Source: Bacteroidota bacterium
GTDB lineage: Bacteria > Bacteroidota > Bacteroidia > Sphingobacteriales > Sphingobacteriaceae
Assembly: GCA_026224775.1 (NCBI GenBank)
Contig: JAMFRP010000007.1
Span: 149,057-213,056 of the forward strand
Reading direction: 5' to 3'
DNA length: 64,000 nucleotides
Part shown: positions 19,618 to 28,561 of the stretch, one piece after another
Numbering within the stretch: position 1 is the first letter of the stretch
Layout of the letters: each line of letters begins with the position of its first letter
Notes under the pieces: generated by a model
What the model was told of the DNA's origin: nothing
The model's input: only the letters and a program-made list of their open reading frames with translations
Databases searched by the model: none
Program-made: the position numbers and the translations under genes

Positions 19618-21047
19618 TAACAAACTTGTACAACATTTATATTAAGTAATTGCCCCAGCTTGCTAATTTTTGTGGCTATATGCCCCACTCCTACCGCACA
19701 GTGATGGGCGGGGCCGTAGCTATTCCAATTGTTTACAAACTTACGGGCACCTAAGCTAAATTTATAGCGGCTGTTGGTATTGCCTATTTCCAATATCGGA
19801 CCGGGTACCGATTCTCCTTCAGCTACCAGCAATATTAATTTACCACCTGCCTGCTCCACCACCGATAATAAAGTTACCGGACCATTTTTTACCGACATTT
19901 CAACAGATAAACCGCGACCGACCTTACCATGGAACACTTTTAGTGGCCGTACTTTGGTTTTACCTTCGGCGATAGCGATATGACCAGGCCCATCGTGCCC
20001 CATCAACACTACGTCAGCTGCAAAATCCATCGCATAATACTCTGTGAAAGAACCTCCGGCGCCAAAGGTGTCCATTATCTTCATGGCCTGCGCATTCTTT
20101 ATTTCGTATTCCCCGGCAACCGGTATACCACGTGCCGTTAACATAGAATTACCCAGGATGATAGAGCTAATGGTATCCTCATTATCAAAATTGCCTTCGC
20201 CTTTGTAGTAGTAGGCTATTGAACCTAAGTTGTATTTGTTCACCAATTTATCAAGCGCTACAGATGTTCTTGCTGCCCTTTCTAATTCTTCAATCGTGCA
20301 ATCTTCCTGTACGTCGAAAAGATGGTCAAATTCGTTTATTCTAACAGATATTTCTTCACTGCTTACTTCTTTCCTAAGGCTGGCTAACTCATCAACTTCT
20401 ATTAATTCTATGTGACCGCCAAAAGTGGCATATTGCTGCGTAAGGTCGGTGTAAATATCTAACATGCCGCTGTAATAATGCCCCATGCAACCCAAACGGT
20501 TATAAGCCATAGTATGTGCCACTTTAGCGGCTTCTAACCATTCGGTTACTTCATCCCAACATTCCGGATCATCATTAAGCATCCCGGTTATTTGGTGAAA
20601 TTTAATCCCAGTACGGTTAAATACATTAGCTATTTCAGGAACCGGACAAGCAGAGCAGAATGCCAGCCACTCACCAGTCATTTTGGTGCGGTCCGTCATC
20701 TGGTTAAACTTTTCGTAATCTATTGATGCTTCGGGAGCTAAGTTCAGAATAATAACCGGCACCTTGGCCCGCTGCACTACCGGCAACACCGTTGAGGAGA
20801 GTGCATAGGTGGTTACATATAAAAATATCAGGTCGACGTCTTCTTTTCTGAAGCGGCTTCCGGCATCAAAAGCTTTTTCGGCTGTATCTATCAGGCCGAG
20901 ATTTATGATCTCGGGGTGTATAGCTGATAGTTTGTTATTTACTGTTGTCAGATACCCTTCCAGCCGCTCTTTTAATCCGTCAAACTGCTGCCAGTAAGCA
21001 TCAAGCCCAATACCGAATAATCCTATTTTTAATGTGTTTGATTGCAT
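19617..21047 (-). CDS. AraA/FucI-superfamily sugar isomerase encoded inside the PUL
   Basis: A 476-residue cytoplasmic enzyme (no signal peptide) of the L-arabinose/L-fucose isomerase superfamily. The four metal ligands expected from AraA are present at matching spacing: Glu313 (AGEYE), Glu336 (GSFTEYY), His351 (MGHDGPGH) and His449 (GPAHHC). It should convert an aldose to a ketose with manganese. L-arabinose is the default guess; other pectin sugars such as L-galactose or D-apiose-derived sugars are not excluded, since this subfamily is sequence-divergent from classical AraA. It is placed between two secreted glycosidase genes, 11 bases after the propeller gene and overlapping the GH2 start by one base, so the released sugar is probably its substrate. 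No arabinose kinase or epimerase gene is nearby. Confidence 0.78.
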   Translation of the reverse strand: MQSNTLKIGLFGIGLDAYWQQFDGLKERLEGYLTTVNNKLSAIHPEIINLGLIDTAEKAFDAGSRFRKEDVDLIFLYVTTYALSSTVLPVVQRAKVPVIILNLAPEASIDYEKFNQMTDRTKMTGEWLAFCSACPVPEIANVFNRTGIKFHQITGMLNDDPECWDEVTEWLEAAKVAHTMAYNRLGCMGHYYSGMLDIYTDLTQQYATFGGHIELIEVDELASLRKEVSSEEISVRINEFDHLFDVQEDCTIEELERAARTSVALDKLVNKYNLGSIAYYYKGEGNFDNEDTISSIILGNSMLTARGIPVAGEYEIKNAQAMKIMDTFGAGGSFTEYYAMDFAADVVLMGHDGPGHIAIAEGKTKVRPLKVFHGKVGRGLSVEMSVKNGPVTLLSVVEQAGGKLILLVAEGESVPGPILEIGNTNSRYKFSLGARKFVNNWNSYGPAHHCAVGVGHIATKISKLGQLLNINVVQVC

Positions 21048-21058
21048 GATAACAGTGA

Positions 21059-22180
21059 TTATTTTCTGATTTTGACAGGAGGCGCGATGTAATTCAATGT
21101 ACTTTTACCCATATCTTTTGATGTGGCTACGGCGATGCCACGCTGTTGCGCTTTGTTAACTGCGCAGTAAAAATGATAAACAACACCCTTCCAATATATC
21201 ACCTCAGATTTATGCGCGAATTCATTATCAAAAGGCTCTGAGGCTTGTATTAGTTTTGCACCAGTCCAATCTGTCCAATGCACCAAATCATATGAACAGG
21301 CGAAGCGGTTAAATACACCACCCGGACCAGTCTTCCAGAATGCGCCGAAATAGAACATCACATAAACGTTGCCTATTTTTTGAATATCAGGATCGCCGGT
21401 TATGCCGGGGCCATGGTTTAATACGGGATCTTTACCGTAGCGGGTCCAATGGATCATATCATCAGATGTCGCCATACCAATACGTTCGGCACCACGCTTT
21501 TTATCTACGCTATCGCCATTGGCGTTATAATACATTACAAAAGGATGGCCGGTAAGTTTTGACTTATCCCAAATGACGGTTTCTTTATATTGTGTATGAT
21601 TATCCCACCAGGAAACGCTGGAATCATGTACTGACAATACGGGATGGTTTAAACGATCCCACTGATGTACTGTTGCAGGGTCCTGATTGGTGTAAGCCAT
21701 GCCTATGGAAAGCACGCCTTTTTCGTAACCACGATCATGCCCGCCGAAATACGACATCCAGTATTTGCCGTCATACTTTTGTGGTTGATAGCTCCCACCC
21801 CACTTGTTATCTATGAGCGCCATGTAGCCTGCCTTTTGATTGTTATCCCAGTGAGTAGTATCCGAAAATGACATGATACGGCCCATGGTATTCCAATGCA
21901 GCAGATCCTTACTATTTGCCAGCGAGGTTTCATAACCACGACCGTTAAAAATGATGTAGGTCATGAACCATTTTCCATTTTTACGGAATACAGTAGGGCA
22001 ATCTGTTTTTTTGATATTACTATCGGTAACCATCACCAAACCATATTTGTAGGGTGTTTTTACCTGATCGTAAATTTGCTGCATTACCTTGTCAGGTACT
22101 TTGTTTATATCCGACTGCGCGTAAGCTGTGTTTAAGCTAATTATGCTGATAAGTGTAATTAATAAATATTTAATTTTCAT
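21059..22180 (-). CDS. GH43/GH130-like five-bladed propeller glycosidase, exported
   Basis: A 373-residue secreted protein. I used the ATG at 22180 because the longer frame to 22231 starts with TTG inside the upstream gene; from 22180 a clean signal peptide ending AYAQ results. Strand repeats (SLANSKDLLHWNTMG, GMATSDDMIHWTRYG, ACSYDLVHWTDW) show a five-bladed propeller of the GH32/43/68/130 clan type. Candidate acids are the Asp of KTDCPTV, the Asp of GDPDIQ, and Glu in DNEFAHKSEV, but the usual GH43 triad spacing is not clear. It resembles proteins annotated only as glycosylase or glycosyl hydrolase. It lies in operon 2 between GH78 (10 bases upstream) and the isomerase. Confidence 0.65.
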   Translation of the reverse strand: MKIKYLLITLISIISLNTAYAQSDINKVPDKVMQQIYDQVKTPYKYGLVMVTDSNIKKTDCPTVFRKNGKWFMTYIIFNGRGYETSLANSKDLLHWNTMGRIMSFSDTTHWDNNQKAGYMALIDNKWGGSYQPQKYDGKYWMSYFGGHDRGYEKGVLSIGMAYTNQDPATVHQWDRLNHPVLSVHDSSVSWWDNHTQYKETVIWDKSKLTGHPFVMYYNANGDSVDKKRGAERIGMATSDDMIHWTRYGKDPVLNHGPGITGDPDIQKIGNVYVMFYFGAFWKTGPGGVFNRFACSYDLVHWTDWTGAKLIQASEPFDNEFAHKSEVIYWKGVVYHFYCAVNKAQQRGIAVATSKDMGKSTLNYIAPPVKIRK

Positions 22181-22190
22181 GTTGAATGAT

Positions 22191-24968
22191 CTATTTTTCG
22201 TCTGCAATAAAATCGTAGATTCCAGAGCCAACCTGTATTAGTGCTTTATTATTTTTATATCCTAAGAACTTGATAGTTTTAACGACGCTAACGGACTTCC
22301 CACTCTCTGTTAATACTGCCTTTTCACTGGCTGGCAGGTAAACGGTTGCGATAGTATTAGCGGGTATTTGAACTATTAATTCAAATTTCCCATTTGTCTT
22401 TTTCCAATCTGTGGTGACGATGCCATAAGGTGAATCATAAGATGCTTTAGCGTTGGTGACATCCCCAACCGGTTCCGGCCTTATTTCGATATTTTTCATA
22501 GCAACATCGCCCGGCGCAGAACGGATGCCTGCCAATCCTCCATAAAACCATTCCATAATATGGCCAAGCATCAAGTGATCATTAGAAACCTGCGGCAAAG
22601 CGCCCCATGATTCTGTTAGCGAAGTTGCGCCATGTGCTAATTGATAACCATAACCGGGAACATCCGACCTGCTATTCATATCGAATATCACATCTGAACG
22701 ACCTGCATCATCCAAAACTTTCAACAGATAGCGAAACCCAATATCACCTGCGGTTAAAGTGTTTCCATGGTCGTGTAATTCTTTTACGATGTTATTGATA
22801 ACAGCTTGTTTGTCTTTTTGCTCCACCAAACCCATGTAAACGGATATGGCGTTGGCTGTTTGACTACCTGTGCCATATTCTTTAGTTTTCGGATCGAAAA
22901 AAGCTTTATTATAAGCTTGTTTAACCGTGGCTGCTAATTTCTTGTAGGCAATTGCATCCTGCGTTTTGCCTAAGAGGCTGGCAATGTTGGATATGATACT
23001 CAAATCATAATAGTAAAAAGCGGTAGCCGTGATGCCCTTTGGTGTTTGCTGCGAATATCCCGGCGCTTTAGGGCCCTGGTCGTACCAATCGCCCAAGCCC
23101 TCTGTCAGTATATGCCCTTTGGCTCGCTTGCCCAGATAATCCAGATAGCGTTTCATCATATCATAATTCTGCGCCAGTACTGGGTTGTCACCATACCACT
23201 CATGCACATACCAGGGCAGGATAATGGCATTACTTCCCCATTCGGGTGAATCCCGGAACGGGTCGCCAAACTTGGTATATTCAGGTGCAATCTCAGGTAT
23301 TAAACCTTCGGGCGTTTGCGCGAGGCGCATATCATTGATGCATTTTAAAGCAAGACGATGGATATCGAAATTATAATGCAGGGAATTACCCACCAGGTGA
23401 ACTTCTTCCAGCCAGCCCAACTTTTCGCGATGCGGACAATCGGTAAATACACTTGCCAAATTACTCTTCATAGCCCAATCTATCAGCGTAAAAGTTTTGT
23501 TGAACAATTCATTTGAACAACTGAAAACCCCTACCGTAGATGCCGAATTACGGGTATGCAGGCCTTTTATATCCAACATTACCGGTAATGAATTAACATT
23601 AGGCTCTCCCTGCGGTACCGCTCCGTTTACCTGCAAATACCTAAAACCGTAATAGGTGAATTGTGGATGCCATGTTTCAGGGCCATTACCCTTTAAAATA
23701 TAATCGTAATAATGCGGCTTGCCTGATCCAGTTTGATTGGCGGTACCATCTTCATGAATAAGCTCTGCCGGGGTGATCCTAACCGTATCGCCCTTTTTAC
23801 CCTGAACGGTGATCTGTGGAATACCCGATGCATTTTGACCTAAATCATACACCCAAACACCCGGACTTAATTGTTTTTTACTGATCGGCGTAAACTGTTG
23901 CATAACACGCAGCGGGTCGGCAGCCTGTGCATTTAATTGCGGAGGGCCTTTTACAATTATGACATTTTGCCATTTTGAATCATCAAAATTTACAGTATTC
24001 CAACCCAATTGCTCCAGGTTGGCGTTATAGTCTTCGCCGCCATAAATGCTGGTGAAGGTTATTGGGCCGGGCGCTGCTTTCCAGCTTTCGTCGCTTACCA
24101 GGTTGCCGATAGTGCCATCCTTATATTCCAATACTAAGCGACAAATCATTTTCGGATAACCGTAAGCACCGGTCATTTTTCTGTAGCGACGGTCGCGAGG
24201 GATAAAGTAGAAGCCATTACCCAGCATTACGCCCAACGTATTATTGCCTTGAACTAATTTTTCTGTCAGATCGAAAGGCACATACAAAGCTTGCTTATCA
24301 TATTGTGTCCATCCAGGGTCGAGGAAATGATCGCCAACCTTAGTCCCGTTCAGGCTCATATCAAAATGGCCTAAGCCTGAAATATACATTGTCGCTTTTT
24401 TAAGCGGCTTGTTGATGGTGAATGTTTTGCGCAATAACGGCAGTACATCATTATTCGGCGGCAAACCTTTAGGTCCTCTGCTTGCGGGAAACGGCACTAT
24501 GCGCATGGAATCAGGCATTTTAGTATAGGCTATCCATTTCGCGCCTTGCCAATCAACCGAGGTCAACAAGCCCATTTGCCATTTGGTGATAGCGCTCCAT
24601 TCCGAATGATGATGATTATCTGAAACCATAACCTTCCAGTAATAAGTTTTTGCTGCTGTTAAGGGCTTGCCTTTATAGGTGATTTGTATGGAGGCAGATG
24701 ATAGGGTTCGCTTTGAATCCCACATATTACCTACGTTGTTGATTAAAGATTCCTTGTTATCAGCAACCAAAACATGGTAAGCGATTTGTGTGGTGTTTCT
24801 TTCATCAGATTGTAGCTCCCAGCTTAATTTAGGAGATGCAGATTCTATTCCTTTAGGATCAGACTTGTAGTCGCACATTAAGTTGGTCACTTTTAAACCT
24901 TGCGCGAATACCTGTATCGGCAGCATTAAGAGAAGTATGTAGAATCTTTTGATCATCATTTTTATCAT
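22191..24968 (-). CDS. GH78 alpha-L-rhamnosidase
   Basis: A 925-residue secreted inverting alpha-L-rhamnosidase. After a signal peptide ending VFAQ (residue 23) the order is an Ig-like domain (~25-135), a jelly-roll GH78 N domain with GHFDMSLNG (~140-300), a second beta domain with YDLGQNASG (~355-460), the six-hairpin catalytic barrel (~480-820) and a C-terminal beta-sandwich. The catalytic motif DCPHREKLGW (Asp510 to Glu515) and the following Glu521/522 are present. It would release terminal L-rhamnose from pectin side chains, feeding the rhamnose operon at 46122-52141. Nearby alternative starts (24959, 24956) are possible. Confidence 0.92.
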   Translation of the reverse strand: MIKMMIKRFYILLLMLPIQVFAQGLKVTNLMCDYKSDPKGIESASPKLSWELQSDERNTTQIAYHVLVADNKESLINNVGNMWDSKRTLSSASIQITYKGKPLTAAKTYYWKVMVSDNHHHSEWSAITKWQMGLLTSVDWQGAKWIAYTKMPDSMRIVPFPASRGPKGLPPNNDVLPLLRKTFTINKPLKKATMYISGLGHFDMSLNGTKVGDHFLDPGWTQYDKQALYVPFDLTEKLVQGNNTLGVMLGNGFYFIPRDRRYRKMTGAYGYPKMICRLVLEYKDGTIGNLVSDESWKAAPGPITFTSIYGGEDYNANLEQLGWNTVNFDDSKWQNVIIVKGPPQLNAQAADPLRVMQQFTPISKKQLSPGVWVYDLGQNASGIPQITVQGKKGDTVRITPAELIHEDGTANQTGSGKPHYYDYILKGNGPETWHPQFTYYGFRYLQVNGAVPQGEPNVNSLPVMLDIKGLHTRNSASTVGVFSCSNELFNKTFTLIDWAMKSNLASVFTDCPHREKLGWLEEVHLVGNSLHYNFDIHRLALKCINDMRLAQTPEGLIPEIAPEYTKFGDPFRDSPEWGSNAIILPWYVHEWYGDNPVLAQNYDMMKRYLDYLGKRAKGHILTEGLGDWYDQGPKAPGYSQQTPKGITATAFYYYDLSIISNIASLLGKTQDAIAYKKLAATVKQAYNKAFFDPKTKEYGTGSQTANAISVYMGLVEQKDKQAVINNIVKELHDHGNTLTAGDIGFRYLLKVLDDAGRSDVIFDMNSRSDVPGYGYQLAHGATSLTESWGALPQVSNDHLMLGHIMEWFYGGLAGIRSAPGDVAMKNIEIRPEPVGDVTNAKASYDSPYGIVTTDWKKTNGKFELIVQIPANTIATVYLPASEKAVLTESGKSVSVVKTIKFLGYKNNKALIQVGSGIYDFIADEK

Positions 24969-24976
24969 TGTCAGTA

Positions 24977-27900
24977 TTACTGCATTTCCAATCCGGATAT
25001 AATTAGTCCTTTTGCATCAACGGCTGTTAATATCACCCTATAATTCCCTGCATTGATACTGCCATTGGTTGTTGTGCTTACTGTACCGGATTTACCTTTT
25101 GTTAGTGGTTTAAAGTTTAGCACTTCGCTTTTCATGTTGGTACCATCGGCAGCTTGTAATTGCATGTTAACTTTAAAAATTTGCGAGCTATTGTTATAAT
25201 ATTTAAAACTCAGGTTATAGCTATCTGCTACGCCGGGTGTGATAATCATTGTCGCTTTTGCACCGGCTAATGCTGTGAAGCGTAATACTTTCTTCTTATT
25301 TAAAGTATCCTGAATTATCCCATCGCCCTGAATTGAAGCGTTTGCAACATCATACTTAACACTTCTTTTTAAGTCGGTGGCAGGTTGAAGTGTGGTAACA
25401 GGTAGAACTGCTACGGTGTATTTTTCTTCAGTAGTATATGACCCCAGAAAAATATTTTTATTAGCCACAAACCGCTTTTTATAAAGTGCGAAATTAGTAC
25501 CTCCATTTTCATCAGTTTGCAAAGACAAACCAGTGGGCTGATAATCTTTCATCCAATATGGCCGATCTTCAGCTTTAACGTTCATGGCTATGTAAACATC
25601 AGATGCAGCGGTTATCATAAAGGTTATAGGATAATTTGTTGTAGTTTTTGATGTAGTTTTGATCCAATCGGCGCCATATAAAACAGATGGTAATTGGCTG
25701 AAACGGATATATGCATCGGTATAAACTTGCTGACCAATATCCATCCATGACTGTACTGCCCATTTATTTGCTTTTTCTACGTCGAGACCTTTTATAACTC
25801 CGCCTGATGATGTTGCCGGAATTATTTTTTGATTTAGTGTACTTATCGCGATAGCTGAAATAATAGCTTCGCCAGCGGCAGTGTGCGGGAAAGATATTTG
25901 TAGTTGTCCGCCTGAAACATGAACAGTAAACGTTTTTTTCAGGGCGTTATCACAACCTGCCTCTTTCCAAATATCCAGGTCTTTTAGTACCGTTTTATTG
26001 TTCATGGCGATGTCGAACAAGCGCCATCCGGTGCAATCCATTCCTCCGCCGATGCCATACCATGGTTCGGTAAAATAAAGCTCTACCCGGTAATCTCCAT
26101 CCGGTACCGGAAATTGATATTTCAGCTTATTCATCCCAAACCTGTATGATTGGAATAGTTGTTCATCGTTGGTGGAATGGATCACATCAAAAGTTCGTTG
26201 CTGGCTGCCGAAAAACGCAGGCATCCCGGCGTAATCATCCGTCCATGAAAGGGAGCCCCATGTTTTTTTGCCGCTTTTATGTGCATCGGCTAGCCATAAG
26301 TTCCCCTGCTTGTCGGTATAATCGGGGCCGCCGCAGTTTACACGGTACAGGTATTTGTAACCTTTGGCAGGCTTAATAATATCTGATGTGCCTGATGACA
26401 ACATCTTTAAATTTGGAGAGGCTGGCAGATGATTTAAAACGATATAATCCTTTGCTACGGCCTTGCCATTTACGTAACCAACCGCGTATAGTACATTATA
26501 TTTAATATCGACATTATCCCATTGGAAATGGGTGCCTATGCCCTGCCGTGTTTTTTTACCGAGCGAAATTGTGCCTGCATCATTAAATAATTCAACCTCA
26601 TCGCAGTTGGAGTAAACAGTAATACTATCTTTTTTACCCGGTTTAAGCCACCTGTTTGGCCAGGTATGCGATACGATATAAACCATAGGCTCTTTTACCT
26701 TATCGGCATAATTAGCGCGGTACATGTAAAAAGCATCAAGCGGCTGGCCCCAAACGGTGAATAAACCTTTATAATTCACCGGACCGACACGGTCAAGTTC
26801 ACGTTCACCTTCACCGCCTTGCACCCTGCCTGGGTTTTCATGCGAGTAAAGTAGCCACATAAATTGACCAGCTGCTTTATCTTTTACAGATTCAGCCAAT
26901 TGGACTTTCTTTTCCAGTAACTGGGTCATGCGGTCTTCGCTTAAAACAGAGGTTTGCGCAAATGGCCCGTTTGTATGTAAATCGAGGCTGCGCCATGCGC
27001 CATACTCGCCCACTAAGATATCTTTTTGCAGATCCTGAGCATAATCAAAAACATTGCCTCCATAGGTACCAGACCAGTTTTGAGGAACATCCCAATCTGT
27101 ACCTCTGCCGCCGTTACAGGTTGTTATTTTGCGTTGGGATGAGGCGGTTGGATCAAGGCTGCGGATGATGTCGGAACATTCTTTGGCGAAATCTTCGGGC
27201 AAGCGGCTTTCGTTTTGAAGTCCCCATAGGATTACTGACGGACTGTTGCGGCGTTCGATTATCCAATCTCTTAACAGGGTTTTAAAGTTTTTTCTGAACT
27301 CTGGTGTATCATACCAAATATGCGCGGTGTACTGCGGCCACCAGAGTATGCCCAGCTTGTCCCAATATTTTTGATACTCCAGGTTATGTGGCTGGTGCGC
27401 ATCGCGGAACGCATTAAAACCTGCTGATCTTAATTGCATTACCCTCGCCCTTATTTCCTGATTACTGAAAGCATGGCTATTGCCCATCAAATGCTCGTAT
27501 TCGGCTATACCATTGATGAAAACGGGTTTGCCGTTCAGATAAAAGCGATTATCGCCGTTGTTACGGCCGATTGGCCAACTGATCCAGCGGATGCCGTAAG
27601 GAATGGATGTTTGATCGACTAAATGGCCATTGATCGTTATTTGTACTTTAACCGTATATAAATACGAATCGGTAAGCGACCATAAATGCACATGCTTAAC
27701 TTGCGATATGAGTTGTTTCGCGATGGTGGTTGCTCCCGCATTAAGGTTTATTATCGATTTTGTTTCGGCAACTATATTTCCGCCCGCATCAATTAATTGG
27801 TTGATAACGGTTGCTTCACAAGGTTTACTGCTATAGTTTTTAATCGATGTTTCGAGGTTTAGCGTAGCTGATTTTTCAGAGACGGTAGTATCATTCCACA

Positions 27901-28561
27901 CATGTATACCGAAAGGCTCTACCCGTACCGGGTTGGTAACTATGAGATGGACAGGCCTGAATATACCCATTGGCTGCGAACCTTCGGAAAAACCCGGATC
28001 ATCGGAATCGCCGCCGGATACCCAGGGAAGATCCCTGATAAAAGCCGGATGATCTGCACGGACACAAAGCAGATTGGTGCCTTGTTTGACAGCATCAGAA
28101 ACATCAAGCGTAAAAGTTGTACGGCCGCCAGCGTGGTAACCGACCTGTTTGCCATTAAGCCATACTGTAGCATAAGAGCCAACTCCCTCGAACCATAAAA
28201 AATAACGTTTACCCGGTTGCTGTTTGCTTATCGTAAAAGTTTTGCGGTACCATGCGTAACCATGCAAATTGCCATTCTTTAAGCGGCGGTAACCGCCGTA
28301 TGTATCCCAGTTATGCGGTACATCAACGGTTAACCAACCATTATCAGTAAAACCGGCTTTTTCAAAACCTTTATGGGCGTTTATGTTATGCTCATCGGCT
28401 ATGGTGCGCCAGTTGCTGTTGAGCAGTATTTCCTGACGGGTAGTTTGCTGCGCGATGACGGAATGGCTGGCAAAAACTAAAAACAGCAATATAAAGATAA
28501 CGAAACCCGGCCGAATTATCAACCGGAAAATCAAATTTTTATATGTTTTGCTTTGCTCCAT
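24977..28561 (-). CDS. Large GH2 glycosidase with malectin-like carbohydrate-binding module
   Basis: An 1194-residue exported enzyme, much longer than a plain GH2. The N-terminal anchor region (about residues 10-38, ending VIAQQ) may be a long signal peptide. GH2 domains follow: jelly roll (~45-210), Ig (~215-325) and TIM barrel (~335-620), with acid/base Glu451 in LWGLQNES and nucleophile Glu519 in LVGEYGAW. After an Ig-like domain (~620-720) comes a malectin-type module (~735-900, YLYRVNCGGPDYTD and DYRVELYFTEPWYG), a further beta domain and a C-terminal beta-sandwich like CBM6/35. The ATG follows the GH95 stop with no gap. The acid-side pocket signature differs from E. coli LacZ, so a beta-uronidase is as likely as a beta-galactosidase. 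Confidence 0.82.
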   Translation of the reverse strand: MEQSKTYKNLIFRLIIRPGFVIFILLFLVFASHSVIAQQTTRQEILLNSNWRTIADEHNINAHKGFEKAGFTDNGWLTVDVPHNWDTYGGYRRLKNGNLHGYAWYRKTFTISKQQPGKRYFLWFEGVGSYATVWLNGKQVGYHAGGRTTFTLDVSDAVKQGTNLLCVRADHPAFIRDLPWVSGGDSDDPGFSEGSQPMGIFRPVHLIVTNPVRVEPFGIHVWNDTTVSEKSATLNLETSIKNYSSKPCEATVINQLIDAGGNIVAETKSIINLNAGATTIAKQLISQVKHVHLWSLTDSYLYTVKVQITINGHLVDQTSIPYGIRWISWPIGRNNGDNRFYLNGKPVFINGIAEYEHLMGNSHAFSNQEIRARVMQLRSAGFNAFRDAHQPHNLEYQKYWDKLGILWWPQYTAHIWYDTPEFRKNFKTLLRDWIIERRNSPSVILWGLQNESRLPEDFAKECSDIIRSLDPTASSQRKITTCNGGRGTDWDVPQNWSGTYGGNVFDYAQDLQKDILVGEYGAWRSLDLHTNGPFAQTSVLSEDRMTQLLEKKVQLAESVKDKAAGQFMWLLYSHENPGRVQGGEGERELDRVGPVNYKGLFTVWGQPLDAFYMYRANYADKVKEPMVYIVSHTWPNRWLKPGKKDSITVYSNCDEVELFNDAGTISLGKKTRQGIGTHFQWDNVDIKYNVLYAVGYVNGKAVAKDYIVLNHLPASPNLKMLSSGTSDIIKPAKGYKYLYRVNCGGPDYTDKQGNLWLADAHKSGKKTWGSLSWTDDYAGMPAFFGSQQRTFDVIHSTNDEQLFQSYRFGMNKLKYQFPVPDGDYRVELYFTEPWYGIGGGMDCTGWRLFDIAMNNKTVLKDLDIWKEAGCDNALKKTFTVHVSGGQLQISFPHTAAGEAIISAIAISTLNQKIIPATSSGGVIKGLDVEKANKWAVQSWMDIGQQVYTDAYIRFSQLPSVLYGADWIKTTSKTTTNYPITFMITAASDVYIAMNVKAEDRPYWMKDYQPTGLSLQTDENGGTNFALYKKRFVANKNIFLGSYTTEEKYTVAVLPVTTLQPATDLKRSVKYDVANASIQGDGIIQDTLNKKKVLRFTALAGAKATMIITPGVADSYNLSFKYYNNSSQIFKVNMQLQAADGTNMKSEVLNFKPLTKGKSGTVSTTTNGSINAGNYRVILTAVDAKGLIISGLEMQ

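Noticed and set aside
22181..22231. Longer N-terminus for the propeller gene at 21059
   Set aside because: It starts with TTG inside the GH78 gene; the ATG at 22180 gives a clean signal peptide.
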